NCBI GenBank assembly: GCA_034189865.1
Contig: JAXHTV010000003.1
Span: 133,318 to 192,302, forward strand
DNA from: Pseudomonadota bacterium
GTDB lineage: Bacteria > Pseudomonadota > Gammaproteobacteria > UBA5335
Direction of reading: 5' to 3'
Length of the DNA stretch: 58,985 bases
The notes under the pieces are model-generated. The model did no database searches and was not told the origin of the DNA. It saw nothing but the letters and a program-made list of their open reading frames with translations. Below are positions 26,908 through 40,000 of the stretch, one piece after another. A program made the position numbers and the translations under genes. Within the stretch, counting starts at the first letter, position 1. The number at the start of each line of letters is the position of its first letter.

Positions 26908-27576
26908 TCAGCTCACCGAATTTGCTCTGGCATGGCGACACTGGTGGGCCAGCACGCAGGACGAGCAATGGGGTCTGGGTCGGCAGATGTGTTTGGCATG
27001 GGCGACGATCAAGGCGTGATACTCCCCATATTGATCTACCGACCCACCGGCCGGCCAATGGCTTTCCACCGCCGCACGCAGTGCCTCGTAAGGCATCGGC
27101 CCGGCAATCAAACCCAAACGAGAAAAAAGGCGCTGGGTATACGCGTCGATCACGAACACCGCGCGGGAAAACGCATAAAGCAGAATCGAGTCGGCCGTTT
27201 CCGGCCCGACGCCATGGACTTGGAGCAACCCCCGTCGCAAACTCTCCGTCGGGCAGGATTCCAGCGCCGCGAATCCGCCGCTTTCGACGAACCAGTGGCA
27301 AAGGGCCTGAAGCCGGCGTGCTTTGACGTTGTAATAGCCCGCCGGCCGAATGAGCTCACCCAACTCGACCGCCGTGCGCGCGAGCAGCGCCTCCGGTGTC
27401 AGGCAGCGCACCGACCGCAGCGTGGCGATGGCCTTTTCTACCTGTGTCCACGAGGTGTTTTGGGTCAATACGGCACCCACCAAAATCTCGAAGCGCTCCT
27501 CGGCCGGCCACCAATGTTGCCGCCCGTATTCTGTAAGCAAACGCTCATAGACCGTGGTCAGGCCTTGGGGGGTCAT
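26908..27576 (-). CDS. Endonuclease III-like HhH-GPD DNA glycosylase with 4Fe-4S cluster
   Basis: Base-excision DNA glycosylase fold, 222 residues. The helix-hairpin-helix is VHGVGPETADSILL (about 120-133), the catalytic aspartate Asp144 is in FVIDAYTQR, and four cysteines (198, 204, 207, 213) form a C-terminal 4Fe-4S site. The Nth catalytic lysine position is Glu126 here, so beta-lyase activity is unlikely; this resembles monofunctional MagIII-type 3-methyladenine glycosylases. The first cluster interval is 5 residues rather than the Nth-typical 6. ATGA overlap with rluB. Confidence 0.85.
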   Translation of the reverse strand: MTPQGLTTVYERLLTEYGRQHWWPAEERFEILVGAVLTQNTSWTQVEKAIATLRSVRCLTPEALLARTAVELGELIRPAGYYNVKARRLQALCHWFVESGGFAALESCPTESLRRGLLQVHGVGPETADSILLYAFSRAVFVIDAYTQRLFSRLGLIAGPMPYEALRAAVESHWPAGGSVDQYGEYHALIVAHAKHICRPRPHCSSCVLAHQCRHARANSVS

Positions 27577-28469
27577 CGGCGAGGTGGTTTTCGCCGATCG
27601 CTGCGACGGGGACGGGCCGAACGCTGGGAACCTGGCCGAGTCGCACCGCCCTTTCGCTCCACTCTCTCACTGCCAGGCGACTGATTCGGGGGAGGAATCT
27701 TGCGAGCTTTGGGTACTGACAACCCGCCGGCGCGGTAGAGTTTCGCCATCTCCCCCCGAGCGAGCTCCAGGGATTGACCCGAACGCAGTGTCCCCGGCAA
27801 GCGGATGGGGCCGAAACGCACCCGAATAAGTCGACTCACCGTGACGCCCTGAGACTCCCACAAGCGGCGCACTTCCCGTCGGCGGCCTTCTTTCAGCACC
27901 ACCCGGTACCAACGGTTGGCGCCCTGGCCACCCCCTTCGCTGATGGACGCGAATCGTGCCGGTCCGTCGTCCAGCTCCACCCCTCGAAGCAGCGCGCCGA
28001 TGACTTCACCCGAGACCTCGCCCAGTACCCGAACGGCGTACTCCCGTTCCAGCTCTCCCCGAGGATGCATTAAGGCATTGGCCAATGCACCATCGGTGGT
28101 AAAGAGCAGCAAGCCCGCGGTGTTGATGTCCAAACGCCCGACAGCGATCCAGCGCCCCTCCGTCAGGGGCGGCAAATGCGCAAAAACGGTATCGCGGCCG
28201 GTCGTATCCTTACGGGCCGTCAGCTGACCTTCGGGTTTGTTGTAAAGCAATACCCGAGGCGCAGCAGCCGGCGCCGAGGTCACCGGTTTGCCGTCGATGC
28301 AGACCGATTCATGACCGACGATCCGCTGGCCCAACTCGGCGATTTTGCCGTTGACGCTTACCCGTCCGGCGGCGATCCACGTTTCGATTTCTCGCCGGGA
28401 ACCCAAGCCGCGATCGGCCAGGACTTTCTGTAACCGCTGGCCTGCTGCCGGGTTTGATGGGTCATTCAT
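27573..28469 (-). CDS. rluB: 23S rRNA pseudouridine(2605) synthase RluB
   Basis: Isomerises U2605 of 23S rRNA. 298 residues: S4 RNA-binding domain (about 10-70), then the RsuA-family catalytic domain with GRLDINTAGLLL (Asp114) and the EGRRREVRRLWE block. The tail from about 245 is strongly basic (GGATRPGSQRSARPRRSDRR), as in many RluB proteins and probably RNA-binding. Starts within the scpB 3' end, which fits the common scpA-scpB-rluB order. Confidence 0.94.
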   Translation of the reverse strand: MNDPSNPAAGQRLQKVLADRGLGSRREIETWIAAGRVSVNGKIAELGQRIVGHESVCIDGKPVTSAPAAAPRVLLYNKPEGQLTARKDTTGRDTVFAHLPPLTEGRWIAVGRLDINTAGLLLFTTDGALANALMHPRGELEREYAVRVLGEVSGEVIGALLRGVELDDGPARFASISEGGGQGANRWYRVVLKEGRRREVRRLWESQGVTVSRLIRVRFGPIRLPGTLRSGQSLELARGEMAKLYRAGGLSVPKARKIPPPNQSPGSERVERKGGATRPGSQRSARPRRSDRRKPPRR

Positions 28470-29076
28470 GGGTGTCGTGTTCCGCCGAAACTTCGGCCTG
28501 AGACGATTCCGGATCCGATGCCAACGCCAAGGTCACGTTCAATGAGTCGGGATCCCGGAACTCGGCCAGTGCCGGCAGCTCGGTTAAAGAGCGAAGGTTA
28601 AAGTAATCCAGAAACGCGGGGGTGGTGCCATAGAGCGCCGGCCGACCGGGTACTTCCCGATGCCCCACCACCCGGACCCACCCCCGATCCAGCAGCGTGC
28701 GAATGATATGGGTGCTCACACTCACGCCTCGCACATGCTCGATCTCACCCCGGGTCACCGGCTGACGGTAGGCGATCAACGCCAAGGTTTCCAACAGGGC
28801 CCGCGAATAACGCGCTGGCCGTTCGGCCTCCAACCGCGCCACCCAAGGGGCGTAGTCATTGCGAATCTGGAAGCGAAAACCGCTGGCGACCCGCACCAAC
28901 TCCAGGGCCGAGTCGGCATAACGGCCGGTTAAATCCTCCAAAGCTTGGCGGATCATGCGCTTGTCGGGTTGATCCTCACCCTCGAACAAGCCGAGGAGGC
29001 GGTCTTCCGAAAGCGGTTCGGCCGCCGCCATCAGGGCGGCTTCCAAAACGTGAATGAGGGTTCGGTCGTCGCTCAA
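28462..29076 (-). CDS. scpB: Segregation and condensation protein ScpB
   Basis: Kleisin-associated subunit of the SMC-ScpAB condensin. 204 residues, two winged-helix domains; the typical core VRVASGFRFQIRNDYAPWV and ALLETLALIAYRQPVTRGEIEHVRGV is present. The best start is TTG at 29076; no nearby in-frame ATG keeps the first helix, though an ATG 15 codons on is possible. Sits between scpA and rluB. Confidence 0.94.
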   Translation of the reverse strand: MSDDRTLIHVLEAALMAAAEPLSEDRLLGLFEGEDQPDKRMIRQALEDLTGRYADSALELVRVASGFRFQIRNDYAPWVARLEAERPARYSRALLETLALIAYRQPVTRGEIEHVRGVSVSTHIIRTLLDRGWVRVVGHREVPGRPALYGTTPAFLDYFNLRSLTELPALAEFRDPDSLNVTLALASDPESSQAEVSAEHDTHE

Positions 29077-29109
29077 ACTCGTGTCTCTAGTGACTGGGTG
29101 AACACCGGC

Positions 29110-29985
29110 TCAGCTACTTTCTGCCGGCACCACGGCGCTGCGGCCGACGTCCGGTACACGGACGTAAATCGGCGCAAACGGCGCGGTTTGCTGGAGTTCG
29201 ATCAATGCCTCTTTGGCCAATTCGAGTACGGAAAAAAACGTCACCACCACACCCAATCGCCCTTCACCGGACAAGAGAAGTTCAGCGAATTCGATATGTT
29301 CGCGCTGACGCAAGGTCGCCAAAATCATCGACATCTTTTCCCGCACCGATAAGGTTTCCCGCTGCACATGATGGTGCGCGAAAGCTTCGCTCCGCGCCAG
29401 TACCGCCTGGAACGCGGTGATCAGGTCGCGAAGATCCACATCCGGCAACGGCCGCTCCAGATCCGGCGGCTCCGGGCAGGCGACCGTCACGGGAAAAAGA
29501 TCACGTGCGACCCGCGGCAAGGCATCCAAATCCTCCGCCGCTTGTTTGATTCGCTCGTATTCCTGGAGCCGCCGGATCAAGTCGGCGCGCGGATCGGACT
29601 CATCGTCATCCACCGTCTCGGGACGGGGAAGCAGCATGCGCGATTTGATCTCGGCGAGAATTGACGCCATCACCAGATAGTCGCCGGCCAACTCCAATCG
29701 CATGCCCTGCATGAATTCGATGTAGCTCATGTACTGCTCGGTGATCAATGCCACCGGGATATCGAGGATGTCCAGGTTCTGCTTTTTGATCAGATACAAC
29801 AGCAGATCGAGCGGGCCCTCGAAGGTTTCAAGAAAGATTTCCAGCGCATCGGGAGGGATGTACAAGTCCTGCGGAAACGCATCGAGCGGTTGCCCCGCCA
29901 CCACCGCAACCGGACTGTCGGTCACCGCGGCCTCGCCGTGTTCGGCGGTCCGCTCATCAGGCGCTCGGGTGTCCGTCTCCACCAC
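29110..29985 (-). CDS. scpA: Segregation and condensation protein ScpA
   Basis: Kleisin bridging the two SMC heads. 291 residues with the ScpA N-terminal block ETFEGPLDLLLYLIKKQNLDILDIPVA split around residue 55-80, LVMASILAEIKSRMLLP, and a C-terminal winged helix (TLRQREHIEFAELL). About 45 acidic, variable residues precede the core. Start is GTG immediately after the trpS stop. With smc at 37-40 kb, the window encodes a complete MksBEF/MukBEF-independent condensin. Confidence 0.93.
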   Translation of the reverse strand: MVETDTRAPDERTAEHGEAAVTDSPVAVVAGQPLDAFPQDLYIPPDALEIFLETFEGPLDLLLYLIKKQNLDILDIPVALITEQYMSYIEFMQGMRLELAGDYLVMASILAEIKSRMLLPRPETVDDDESDPRADLIRRLQEYERIKQAAEDLDALPRVARDLFPVTVACPEPPDLERPLPDVDLRDLITAFQAVLARSEAFAHHHVQRETLSVREKMSMILATLRQREHIEFAELLLSGEGRLGVVVTFFSVLELAKEALIELQQTAPFAPIYVRVPDVGRSAVVPAESS

Positions 29986-31203
29986 CTAACGGTAATCCAG
30001 GCCCATGGCCTTGCGGACATCGAACAAGGTCTCTTGAGCCAACTCGCGCGCTTCTTCTGCGCCTTCCCGAAGAATCCCGCGGACCTGATCGGGATCCTGA
30101 TCCAGCTCCTTGATGCGGGCCTGAATCGGTGCGAGCTCAGCGTGGATGGCGTCGATCAGCGGCCGCTTGCAGTCAATGCAGCCAATGCCCGCACTGCGAC
30201 AGCCGTTTTGTACCCAATCCCGAACATCCGCCGAGGAATAGACCTGGTGCAACGGCCACACCGGACACTTGTCCGGCTCGCCGGGATCATCCCGGCGAAC
30301 CCGCTGCGGGTCGGTGGGCATGGTGCGAATTTTGCGATCGACGTCCTCGGGCGATTCACGCAATGCAATGGTGTTGCCGTAGGATTTGGACATCTTGTTG
30401 CCATCCAGTCCTGGCATTCGGGCGGCCTTGGTGAGCAACGCCTCCGGCTCTACCAGAATGATACGCCCGCCACCCTCCAGATAGCCCAATAACCGATCCC
30501 GGTCCGAGAGCGTCAGGTTTTTCTGATCTTCTACCAGCGCCCGCGCCACCTCTAGGGCTTCTTCTTCCCCCTTCTCCTGGTAACGTCGACGCAGATCGTG
30601 GAACAACTTGGCGGATTTTTTACCCATCTTGCGAATGGCGTCCGCCGCCTTGGTTTCGAAACCCGGTTCGCGCCCGAACAGATGATTGAAACGCCGGGCA
30701 ATCTCGCGGGTGAGCTCCACATGGGGCACCTGATCCTCGCCCACCGGCACCAGCGTGGCGTTGTAAATCAAAATATCCGCGCTTTGCAGCAACGGATAAC
30801 CGAGAAAGCCATAGGTGGACAGATCACGCTCTTTGAGCTTTTCTTGCTGGTCTTTATAGGTTGGCACCCGTTCCAGCCAACCCAGGGGCGTGATCATCGA
30901 CAACAGCAGATGCAACTCGGCATGCTCAGGCACCTGCGACTGAATAAAAATCTTGCTCTGACGGGGGTCCACACCCACCGCCAGCCACTCAACCACCATG
31001 TTGATGGCGGTGTCGGCAATGGCCTCGGGCGTTTCGTAGTGGGTGGTGAGCGCGTGCCAGTCGGCAACGAAAAACAGGCATTCCATTTCGTGCTGCAACC
31101 GCAACCAGTTTTTCAATACACCGTGATAGTGCCCCAGATGCAAGGCCCCCGATGCCCGCATACCGGATACGACCCGGTTGGGCTGATTTGAATGGCTAGG
31201 CAC
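29986..31203 (-). CDS. trpS: Tryptophan--tRNA ligase
   Basis: Charges tRNA-Trp. 405 residues, a longer form than E. coli TrpRS (334). Class I signatures: SGALHLGHYHG (HIGH) at about residues 18-28 and GNKMSKSYGNT (KMSKS) near 270. A stretch with four cysteines (CPVWPLHQ region and GCRSAGIGCIDCK, about 305-345) is typical of the longer form. GTG start with AGGAG 5 nt upstream. Order trpS-scpA-scpB-rluB is conserved. Confidence 0.95.
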   Translation of the reverse strand: MPSHSNQPNRVVSGMRASGALHLGHYHGVLKNWLRLQHEMECLFFVADWHALTTHYETPEAIADTAINMVVEWLAVGVDPRQSKIFIQSQVPEHAELHLLLSMITPLGWLERVPTYKDQQEKLKERDLSTYGFLGYPLLQSADILIYNATLVPVGEDQVPHVELTREIARRFNHLFGREPGFETKAADAIRKMGKKSAKLFHDLRRRYQEKGEEEALEVARALVEDQKNLTLSDRDRLLGYLEGGGRIILVEPEALLTKAARMPGLDGNKMSKSYGNTIALRESPEDVDRKIRTMPTDPQRVRRDDPGEPDKCPVWPLHQVYSSADVRDWVQNGCRSAGIGCIDCKRPLIDAIHAELAPIQARIKELDQDPDQVRGILREGAEEARELAQETLFDVRKAMGLDYR

Positions 31204-31307
31204 ACCCTCTCCTGTTGTGCGAGTTCACGAGCGTCCCTGCGCGTCCGTCTGAACACGCAGAACAATTTTTGGACGGTTGATTATATAGCGTTGGGACGCA
31301 CGTTCCA

Positions 31308-31931
31308 TTAAACCGATAGCATCGAGCAATCGCCTTTCCCCTCTCGAATCACTTCCGGAACGCCGGTGGAGAAATCAATCACACTGGTCGGTTCGAAGCC
31401 GCAATTGCCGCCATCCAGTATCAAGTCCACCTGTTTATTGAGTCGTTCCTGAATATCAACGGGGTCCGTGAGCGGCAACTCATCGCCGGGCAACATCAGC
31501 GTGCAGCTCATTAACGGTTCGTCCAACAGTTCCAGCAAACCCTGAGCCACCGGGTGATCGGGCACCCGAATGCCGATGATCTTGCGTTTGGGGTTCTGAA
31601 GCCGCCGGGGCACGTCGCGTGTGGCGGGCAGCAAAAACGTATAGGGTCCCGGTGTCATGGTCTTGATCAAACGATAGACGGTGTTATCGACTTTGGCGTA
31701 CACGGCGATCTCATTGAGATTCCGGCAAACGAGGGTGAAATGATGGTTCTTGTCAAAACCCCGAATCCGCCGAATGCGCTCCATCGCATCTTTATCGCCG
31801 ATATGGCAACCAAGCGCGTAGCACGAATCGGTGGGGTATACGATCACACCGCCATCGCGAATGATCTCGACGGCCTGACTCAACAGCCGGCGTTGCGGGT
31901 TCTCAGCGTGAATGGAAAAGAACTGCGTCAT
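31308..31931 (-). CDS. yciO: YciO, Sua5/YciO/YrdC family protein
   Basis: Paralogue of the threonylcarbamoyl-AMP synthase family; E. coli YciO binds RNA, and its exact role is not settled. 207 residues from ATG 31931, beginning MTQFFSIHAENPQRRL as E. coli YciO does. VIVYPTDSCYALGC, the FTLVCR segment, and KRKIIGIRVPDHP are the YrdC-fold conserved blocks. An in-frame extension to 32096 is not YciO-like. Often next to trpS, as here. Confidence 0.93.
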   Translation of the reverse strand: MTQFFSIHAENPQRRLLSQAVEIIRDGGVIVYPTDSCYALGCHIGDKDAMERIRRIRGFDKNHHFTLVCRNLNEIAVYAKVDNTVYRLIKTMTPGPYTFLLPATRDVPRRLQNPKRKIIGIRVPDHPVAQGLLELLDEPLMSCTLMLPGDELPLTDPVDIQERLNKQVDLILDGGNCGFEPTSVIDFSTGVPEVIREGKGDCSMLSV

Positions 31932-31979
31932 AGGACGTATCGCCTCGCAAACGGATGAACGACGAGCGGAACTCGGCGC

Positions 31980-32008
31980 TTGGGATCGAAACCGGCATTC
32001 GCTATGAT
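31980..32008 (+). promoter_or_regulatory. Sigma70 promoter of yciI-bolA
   Basis: TTGGGA (31980-31985), 17-nt spacer, TATGAT (32003-32008), 110 nt before the yciI ATG, in the divergent gap between yciO and yciI. Good consensus; a transcript would start near 32015. Confidence 0.55.
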
Positions 32009-32117
32009 GGCCATCCGCGAAACAACGGCGGCAGCCTCGGTCGGGGTTTCTCGCCAACTGATCGGGGCGTGCGTTATCAGCGGGATTCTCCGCCACAGGA
32101 TGGTTGACGAGCCGATG

Positions 32118-32417
32118 TTATACATGATCCTTTGCCACGATTCACAGGATGGACTCAGCCGGCGTGCCAGCGCCCGCCCTGACCACCTTGCCTACCTCGC
32201 CCAATTACAGGACGCCGGTCGATTGGTACTGGCCGGGCCCTTGCCGCGAGTGGACGGAGAAGATCCCGGCAACACAGGATATCGCGGCTCCTTGATCGTG
32301 GCAGAATTCGAATCGCTCGCCGCTGCCGAGCGTTGGGCCGAGCAGGATCCTTACAATCTAGCAGGGGTGTTTTCGCACGTCGATATATCGCCATTCAAGC
32401 GGGTGCTGCCGGCATGA
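32118..32417 (+). CDS. yciI: YciI family protein
   Basis: Small dimeric alpha/beta-barrel protein of the YCII family, related in fold to muconolactone isomerases; function unknown. 99 residues: MLYMILCHDSQ, the RPDHLAYLAQLQDAGRLVLAGP core (His is the presumed active-site residue) and the closing FSHVDISPFKRVLP. I chose ATG 32118 because YciI proteins begin right at this strand. The stop overlaps the bolA start (ATGA). Confidence 0.88.
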   Translation, partial: LYMILCHDSQDGLSRRASARPDHLAYLAQLQDAGRLVLAGPLPRVDGEDPGNTGYRGSLIVAEFESLAAAERWAEQDPYNLAGVFSHVDISPFKRVLPA

Positions 32418-32695
32418 ACGAACGGGTAGAGACCATCAAAGCCTGCCTGGAAAAACATTTTCAGCCGGATCACTTGGAAGTCATCGACGAAAGTCATTTG
32501 CACATCGGTCATGCAGGCGCCCAAAGTGGCAAAGGCCATTTTGCCGTGGTCATTGTCGCCGCGGCCTTCGCCGATCAGCGGCCACTGGCTCGCCACCGGA
32601 TGATTTACGATGCCTTAGGGGAGCTGATGAAGACCGACATTCATGCATTGAGAATTCAGGCAAAAGCCCCGGCCGAAGCGCCCGGGTCCGACTAA
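32414..32695 (+). CDS. bolA: BolA family protein
   Basis: 93-residue class II KH-like fold. Shows the BolA core VIDESHLHIGHAG, HFAVVIVAAAF, LARHRMIYDALGEL and the conserved DIHALRI strand. BolA proteins form [2Fe-2S] complexes with monothiol glutaredoxins and affect cell shape and stress; this one is closer to BolA than to IbaG by its VIDES segment. It overlaps yciI by 4 bp and is followed by the parvulin gene. Confidence 0.92.
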   Translation: MNERVETIKACLEKHFQPDHLEVIDESHLHIGHAGAQSGKGHFAVVIVAAAFADQRPLARHRMIYDALGELMKTDIHALRIQAKAPAEAPGSD

Positions 32696-32739
32696 CCAAC
32701 CCGCTCACCTTCCCTTTTGAGAAAAGGAACTCCCACACC

Positions 32740-33603
32740 ATGATTAAACGGATCCCCCTGCTGACCGGCATTTTCACGGTCGGCTTAATCCTGTCCGGCT
32801 GTCAACAAGCGGCCGAGACGCCGGCTGAGGAACCCACCCGGCTGCGCCCGATGGTATTGCAAGGTGGCAGCGTCAAAGCCCAGATCAACGACCAAGTCAT
32901 CAGCGAAGAGCTGGTGAACGCCTTCGCCGCGGCCCAAGGGGTGCCCGAAGGCCCCGAAGGTGACGAACAGCGTAAAGACCTGATTCCGCGCATTATTGAT
33001 ATGGAGCTACTGGCACAGGAAGCAGAGCGGCAAGGCCTGCAAAACCAAGCCGACGTCGCCAGTCAGCTCGTCATCGCTTATTACACCACGTTCGCCACCG
33101 CCGCCGTGCAGAATTATCTGGAAGCCAACCCCATCGACGAATCGGACATTGAGGCGGCTTACGCACAGTGGTCGGCCAGCCTTCCGGACAAGGAATACCA
33201 CGCCCGGCATATCCTGGTGGAGGACGAAGAACTGGCCAGAACCATCATCAGCGAGCTGGATCAGGGCACTTCGTTTGCCGAACTGGCGGCAGCGCACTCC
33301 ACAGATACCAGCAAGGACGTGGGTGGCGATTTAGGCTGGTTTACGCTGGACCGGATGACGCCGCCGTTTGCCGAAGCCGTCGGCGCCATGGAAACCGGAA
33401 CCTATAGTTCCGCGCCGGTCAAAAGCCGCTTCGGATGGCACGTGATTCAGTTGGATGAAACCCGGGACTACGAAACGCCACCGATGGAAGAAGTGCAGGG
33501 ACTGCTGATGGGCCAAGCCCGCGGCGAGAAAATCGAGCAATACCTCGAAACCTTGCGCGCCTCGGCGACTATCGACCTATCCCCCGCCGCCGACAAAGAA
33601 TAG
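32740..33603 (+). CDS. Parvulin-type peptidyl-prolyl isomerase, predicted lipoprotein
   Basis: 287 residues. A signal peptide ends in the lipobox LILSGC (Cys20), so the mature protein is likely lipidated in the periplasm. An N-terminal helical chaperone region (SurA/PrsA-like, about 45-145) is followed by a parvulin domain (about 155-245) with YHARHILVEDEE, VGGDLGWF and SRFGWHVIQLDE. Probably assists folding of exported proteins. AGGA lies about 11 nt before the ATG. Confidence 0.9.
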   Translation: MIKRIPLLTGIFTVGLILSGCQQAAETPAEEPTRLRPMVLQGGSVKAQINDQVISEELVNAFAAAQGVPEGPEGDEQRKDLIPRIIDMELLAQEAERQGLQNQADVASQLVIAYYTTFATAAVQNYLEANPIDESDIEAAYAQWSASLPDKEYHARHILVEDEELARTIISELDQGTSFAELAAAHSTDTSKDVGGDLGWFTLDRMTPPFAEAVGAMETGTYSSAPVKSRFGWHVIQLDETRDYETPPMEEVQGLLMGQARGEKIEQYLETLRASATIDLSPAADKE

Positions 33604-33616
33604 CTCGGCGCTCCCT

Positions 33617-33653
33617 GACACAGGCTCCGGTCGTTCCGGCCGGAGCCTGTGTC
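33617..33653. terminator. Convergent hairpin between the parvulin and DUF1499 genes
   Basis: Perfect 14-bp stem GACACAGGCTCCGG (33617-33630) with CCGGAGCCTGTGTC (33640-33653) and a 9-nt loop, between two convergent genes. No long U-run; likely bidirectional. Confidence 0.65.
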
Positions 33654-33657
33654 GCTA

Positions 33658-36996
<3,339 letters not shown>

Positions 36997-37013
36997 TCCT
37001 CGCTCTCGCCTCT

Positions 37014-40000
37014 TCAGACCGCTGCCATTTCGACGGCTTCTTCAATATCCACCGACACCACGCGCGAAACACCGGGCTCTTTCATGGTAATGCCGAGCAG
37101 TTGCTGGGTCATTTCCATTGTGGTTTTGTTGTGTGTGACGAGTATCAGCTGCACCCGCTCCGACATGTCCCGTACAAGCTCGCAGAACCTTCCTACATTG
37201 GCCTCATCCAACGGCGCGTCCACTTCATCCAGCATGCAGAACGGGGCCGGGTTCAACTCGAAAATTCCAAACACCAAAGCGACCGCGGTCAGCGCTTTCT
37301 CACCGCCTGAAAGCAGATGAATATGGCTATTCCGCTTACCTGGGGGACGGGCCATCACTCGCACACCGCTTTCCAACAAGTCCGAGCTTTCCAGTTCGAG
37401 ATAGGCTTCGCCACCCCCGAACAGCCGCGGAAACTTGGCCCGAAAACTTTCGTTCAAGCGATTGAAGGTATCCTGAAAACGGGCCCGGGTCTCTCGGTCG
37501 ATCTTCGCCATGGCTTGTTCCAAGGTCTCCATCGCTGCGGTCAAATCGGCATCTTGTTGGTCCAGGTAGGATTTGCGTTCCGACTGGCTTTGATATTCGT
37601 CGATGGCCGCCAGGTTGATCGGACCCAACCGTTCGATCCGCCGCACGATGCCCTGCAATTGCTCGTTCCAGACCGCCGGTTCGGCCTCGTCCGGCAAGCT
37701 GTCGGCCACCGCTTGAGCTTGATGCCCCATTTCCGCCAGCTTTTCCTCGAAGGATTGACAGCGAACCTGTTGCTCCTGGCGCTGCATGCGAAGTCGTTCC
37801 ACCACATCGCGACTGGCGCCCACCGCCGCCTCCTGACCGTCGCGCTGCTGCTGAAGCTCCCGTATTTCCTGGTCTACGCCGGCCAGCGAATTCCGCGCTT
37901 CGGCCAGCCCACGCTCCGCCTCCGAGCGCTTTGCCAGCGCCTGCTCAAGCCCGGTTTGCCGTGCCTGCTCCGGCTGATCCAGCTCGGCCAACGTCTCAGT
38001 AAGCGACTGCTGTCGACCCACGATCTGCTGGTGTTGCGCGAGTAGGCGCTCGATCTGCCGCTGACCGGATTCCAGGCGACTGCGGGCTGCCTGTCGATCG
38101 ACATCGAGTTTCTGGCGCTTCTCGGAACAGGCAGACTGATCATGACGACGCTGCGCCAGTTCCGACTGGATCGCTTCTCGTCGGGCGGTCATCTCCGACT
38201 GTTCGGCCTTGGCACCCGCCAGTTGTTCGGTGGTACTCCGAATGTGGGATTGAATCTGCTCGCGCTGCGCGCGCCATTCGGCTTGCCAACGCTGTAAATC
38301 GAGACGCTCCGCGGCAATCCGCTCCATTCGCTCTTGTGTCTGTCGCAGGCGCTGCTCGGTGCTGCTTCGTTTCGCTTTGGCATCGGCGAGCCGACGGTGA
38401 ATATCATTGGCGATCGACTGACGGCGATCTCGCTCCCGCTCGGCCTGTGACAATTGCCCTCTGAGTGCTTCCAGCGACTCGGACAAGCGTCCAACATCCC
38501 GATCCAGACCGGCCGATTGTTGGGTCAGCGATTTGATATCCCTTTCGCGTTTGAGCACGCCGTCCTCTTTGGGGTCGGGATGGACAACCCGAACCCAGCT
38601 TGCAGACAACCAAAATCCATCGGGCGTGATCACCGACTCACCAGGCGCCAGTTGTTCACTGCGCGCGATGGCCTCACTCAGTGTCGCGGCGGTTAGAACC
38701 GGTTCCAAGAGAGCCGCCAACGGGCCGGCCCCGCTCACTTGCGCAGCCAAGCTGCCCGAAGCTTGCGTTCCTCGCGACCCAGATGCGGACGCGCTGGGAT
38801 CGATCAGAGACAGTCTGCCCTGTTCCAAAAACGCCAGCTGCGCCAGTAAATCGTCACTCAGCGGAACACACACGGCATCCAACTGCGATCCCAGCACCAT
38901 TTCCACCGCGCGTTCCCAACCCGCCGCCACATCCAGCGACTGGGCAAGACGCGGGGATTCATCCAATGATCGTTCGCGCAGCCAGTCACGCGCACTCCGG
39001 GCATTGTCGGTCAAGGCCGCCTGCTGGAGCGCTTGTAAAGACGCCAAACGTCCGCTCGCCTTTTGCAACTGCTCTTGGGTTTGATGAAGTTCGGTCTGGA
39101 CCTGTTGCAGTTGCCCGCGAAGCCGCGTGATCCGATCCGTCTCATCCCGAAGTGCCTGATGAGCGTTGCCGTCATCGACCTCCAGTTGCGAGGCGAATTG
39201 TGCCAACTGCGATAGTTCTTGCTCCAAGGCCTCGGCATTCAGCCGCGTGCATTCCTCGTTCAGTCGGGCAAGCCGCTGATCGGCATCGTGATCGCGCTGG
39301 GTGATTTGATCCTGGCGGGTGCTTTCCACGCTCAGCGTACGCTCGGCCTCATTGATGCGCGCCTGGAGAGCTTCCCAGGCTTTTTGAACCTCACTGCCCT
39401 GCTGCTCCGCCTGTCGAACCGCAGCTTTGGCCGCTTGTTCTTCTTCTAACGCCCGGTTGAACGCCGGCTCCAACTCCGCCAGGGCCTGGCCCGCTTGATC
39501 AACGGCCCGTTGGTCCTCGGCAAGCTCATCGGATAATTTTCGAGACGTCCGTTCCAGTTCCAGTCTTTCCTGTTCCTGCCGTTGGCGGAGCTCTTTGGCG
39601 TGCTGAATTTCCTGCTCCAAACGGGCGACCGTGGCACCGGCGTTGAAATAACGCTCCTGACTGGCCTGAAAAGCCTCGTTGGTTTCATTTTGGCGGGCCC
39701 GTGCCTTCTCGATGGCAGCTTCCAGCGCCCGCTGGGCAGCAATCGCCGCCTGGTGAGCGGTTTCTTTTTCCGTCAGTGCCCGTTCCAGTTGACCGGTCTG
39801 TCGCTGATGCTCGCGCCAATGCAGAGCGGCGAGTTCCGCTTCGGTTTTGCGTTGATCCGCCCGGTATTGCTTGTATTTTTCAGCGTTCTTGGCCTGCCGT
39901 TGTAAATGGGCAAGTTGTTTTTCCAACTCGTCGCGCAAATCCGAAAGACGGGTCAAATTTTCACGGGTATGACGAATGCGGTTTTCAGTCTCCCGACGCC

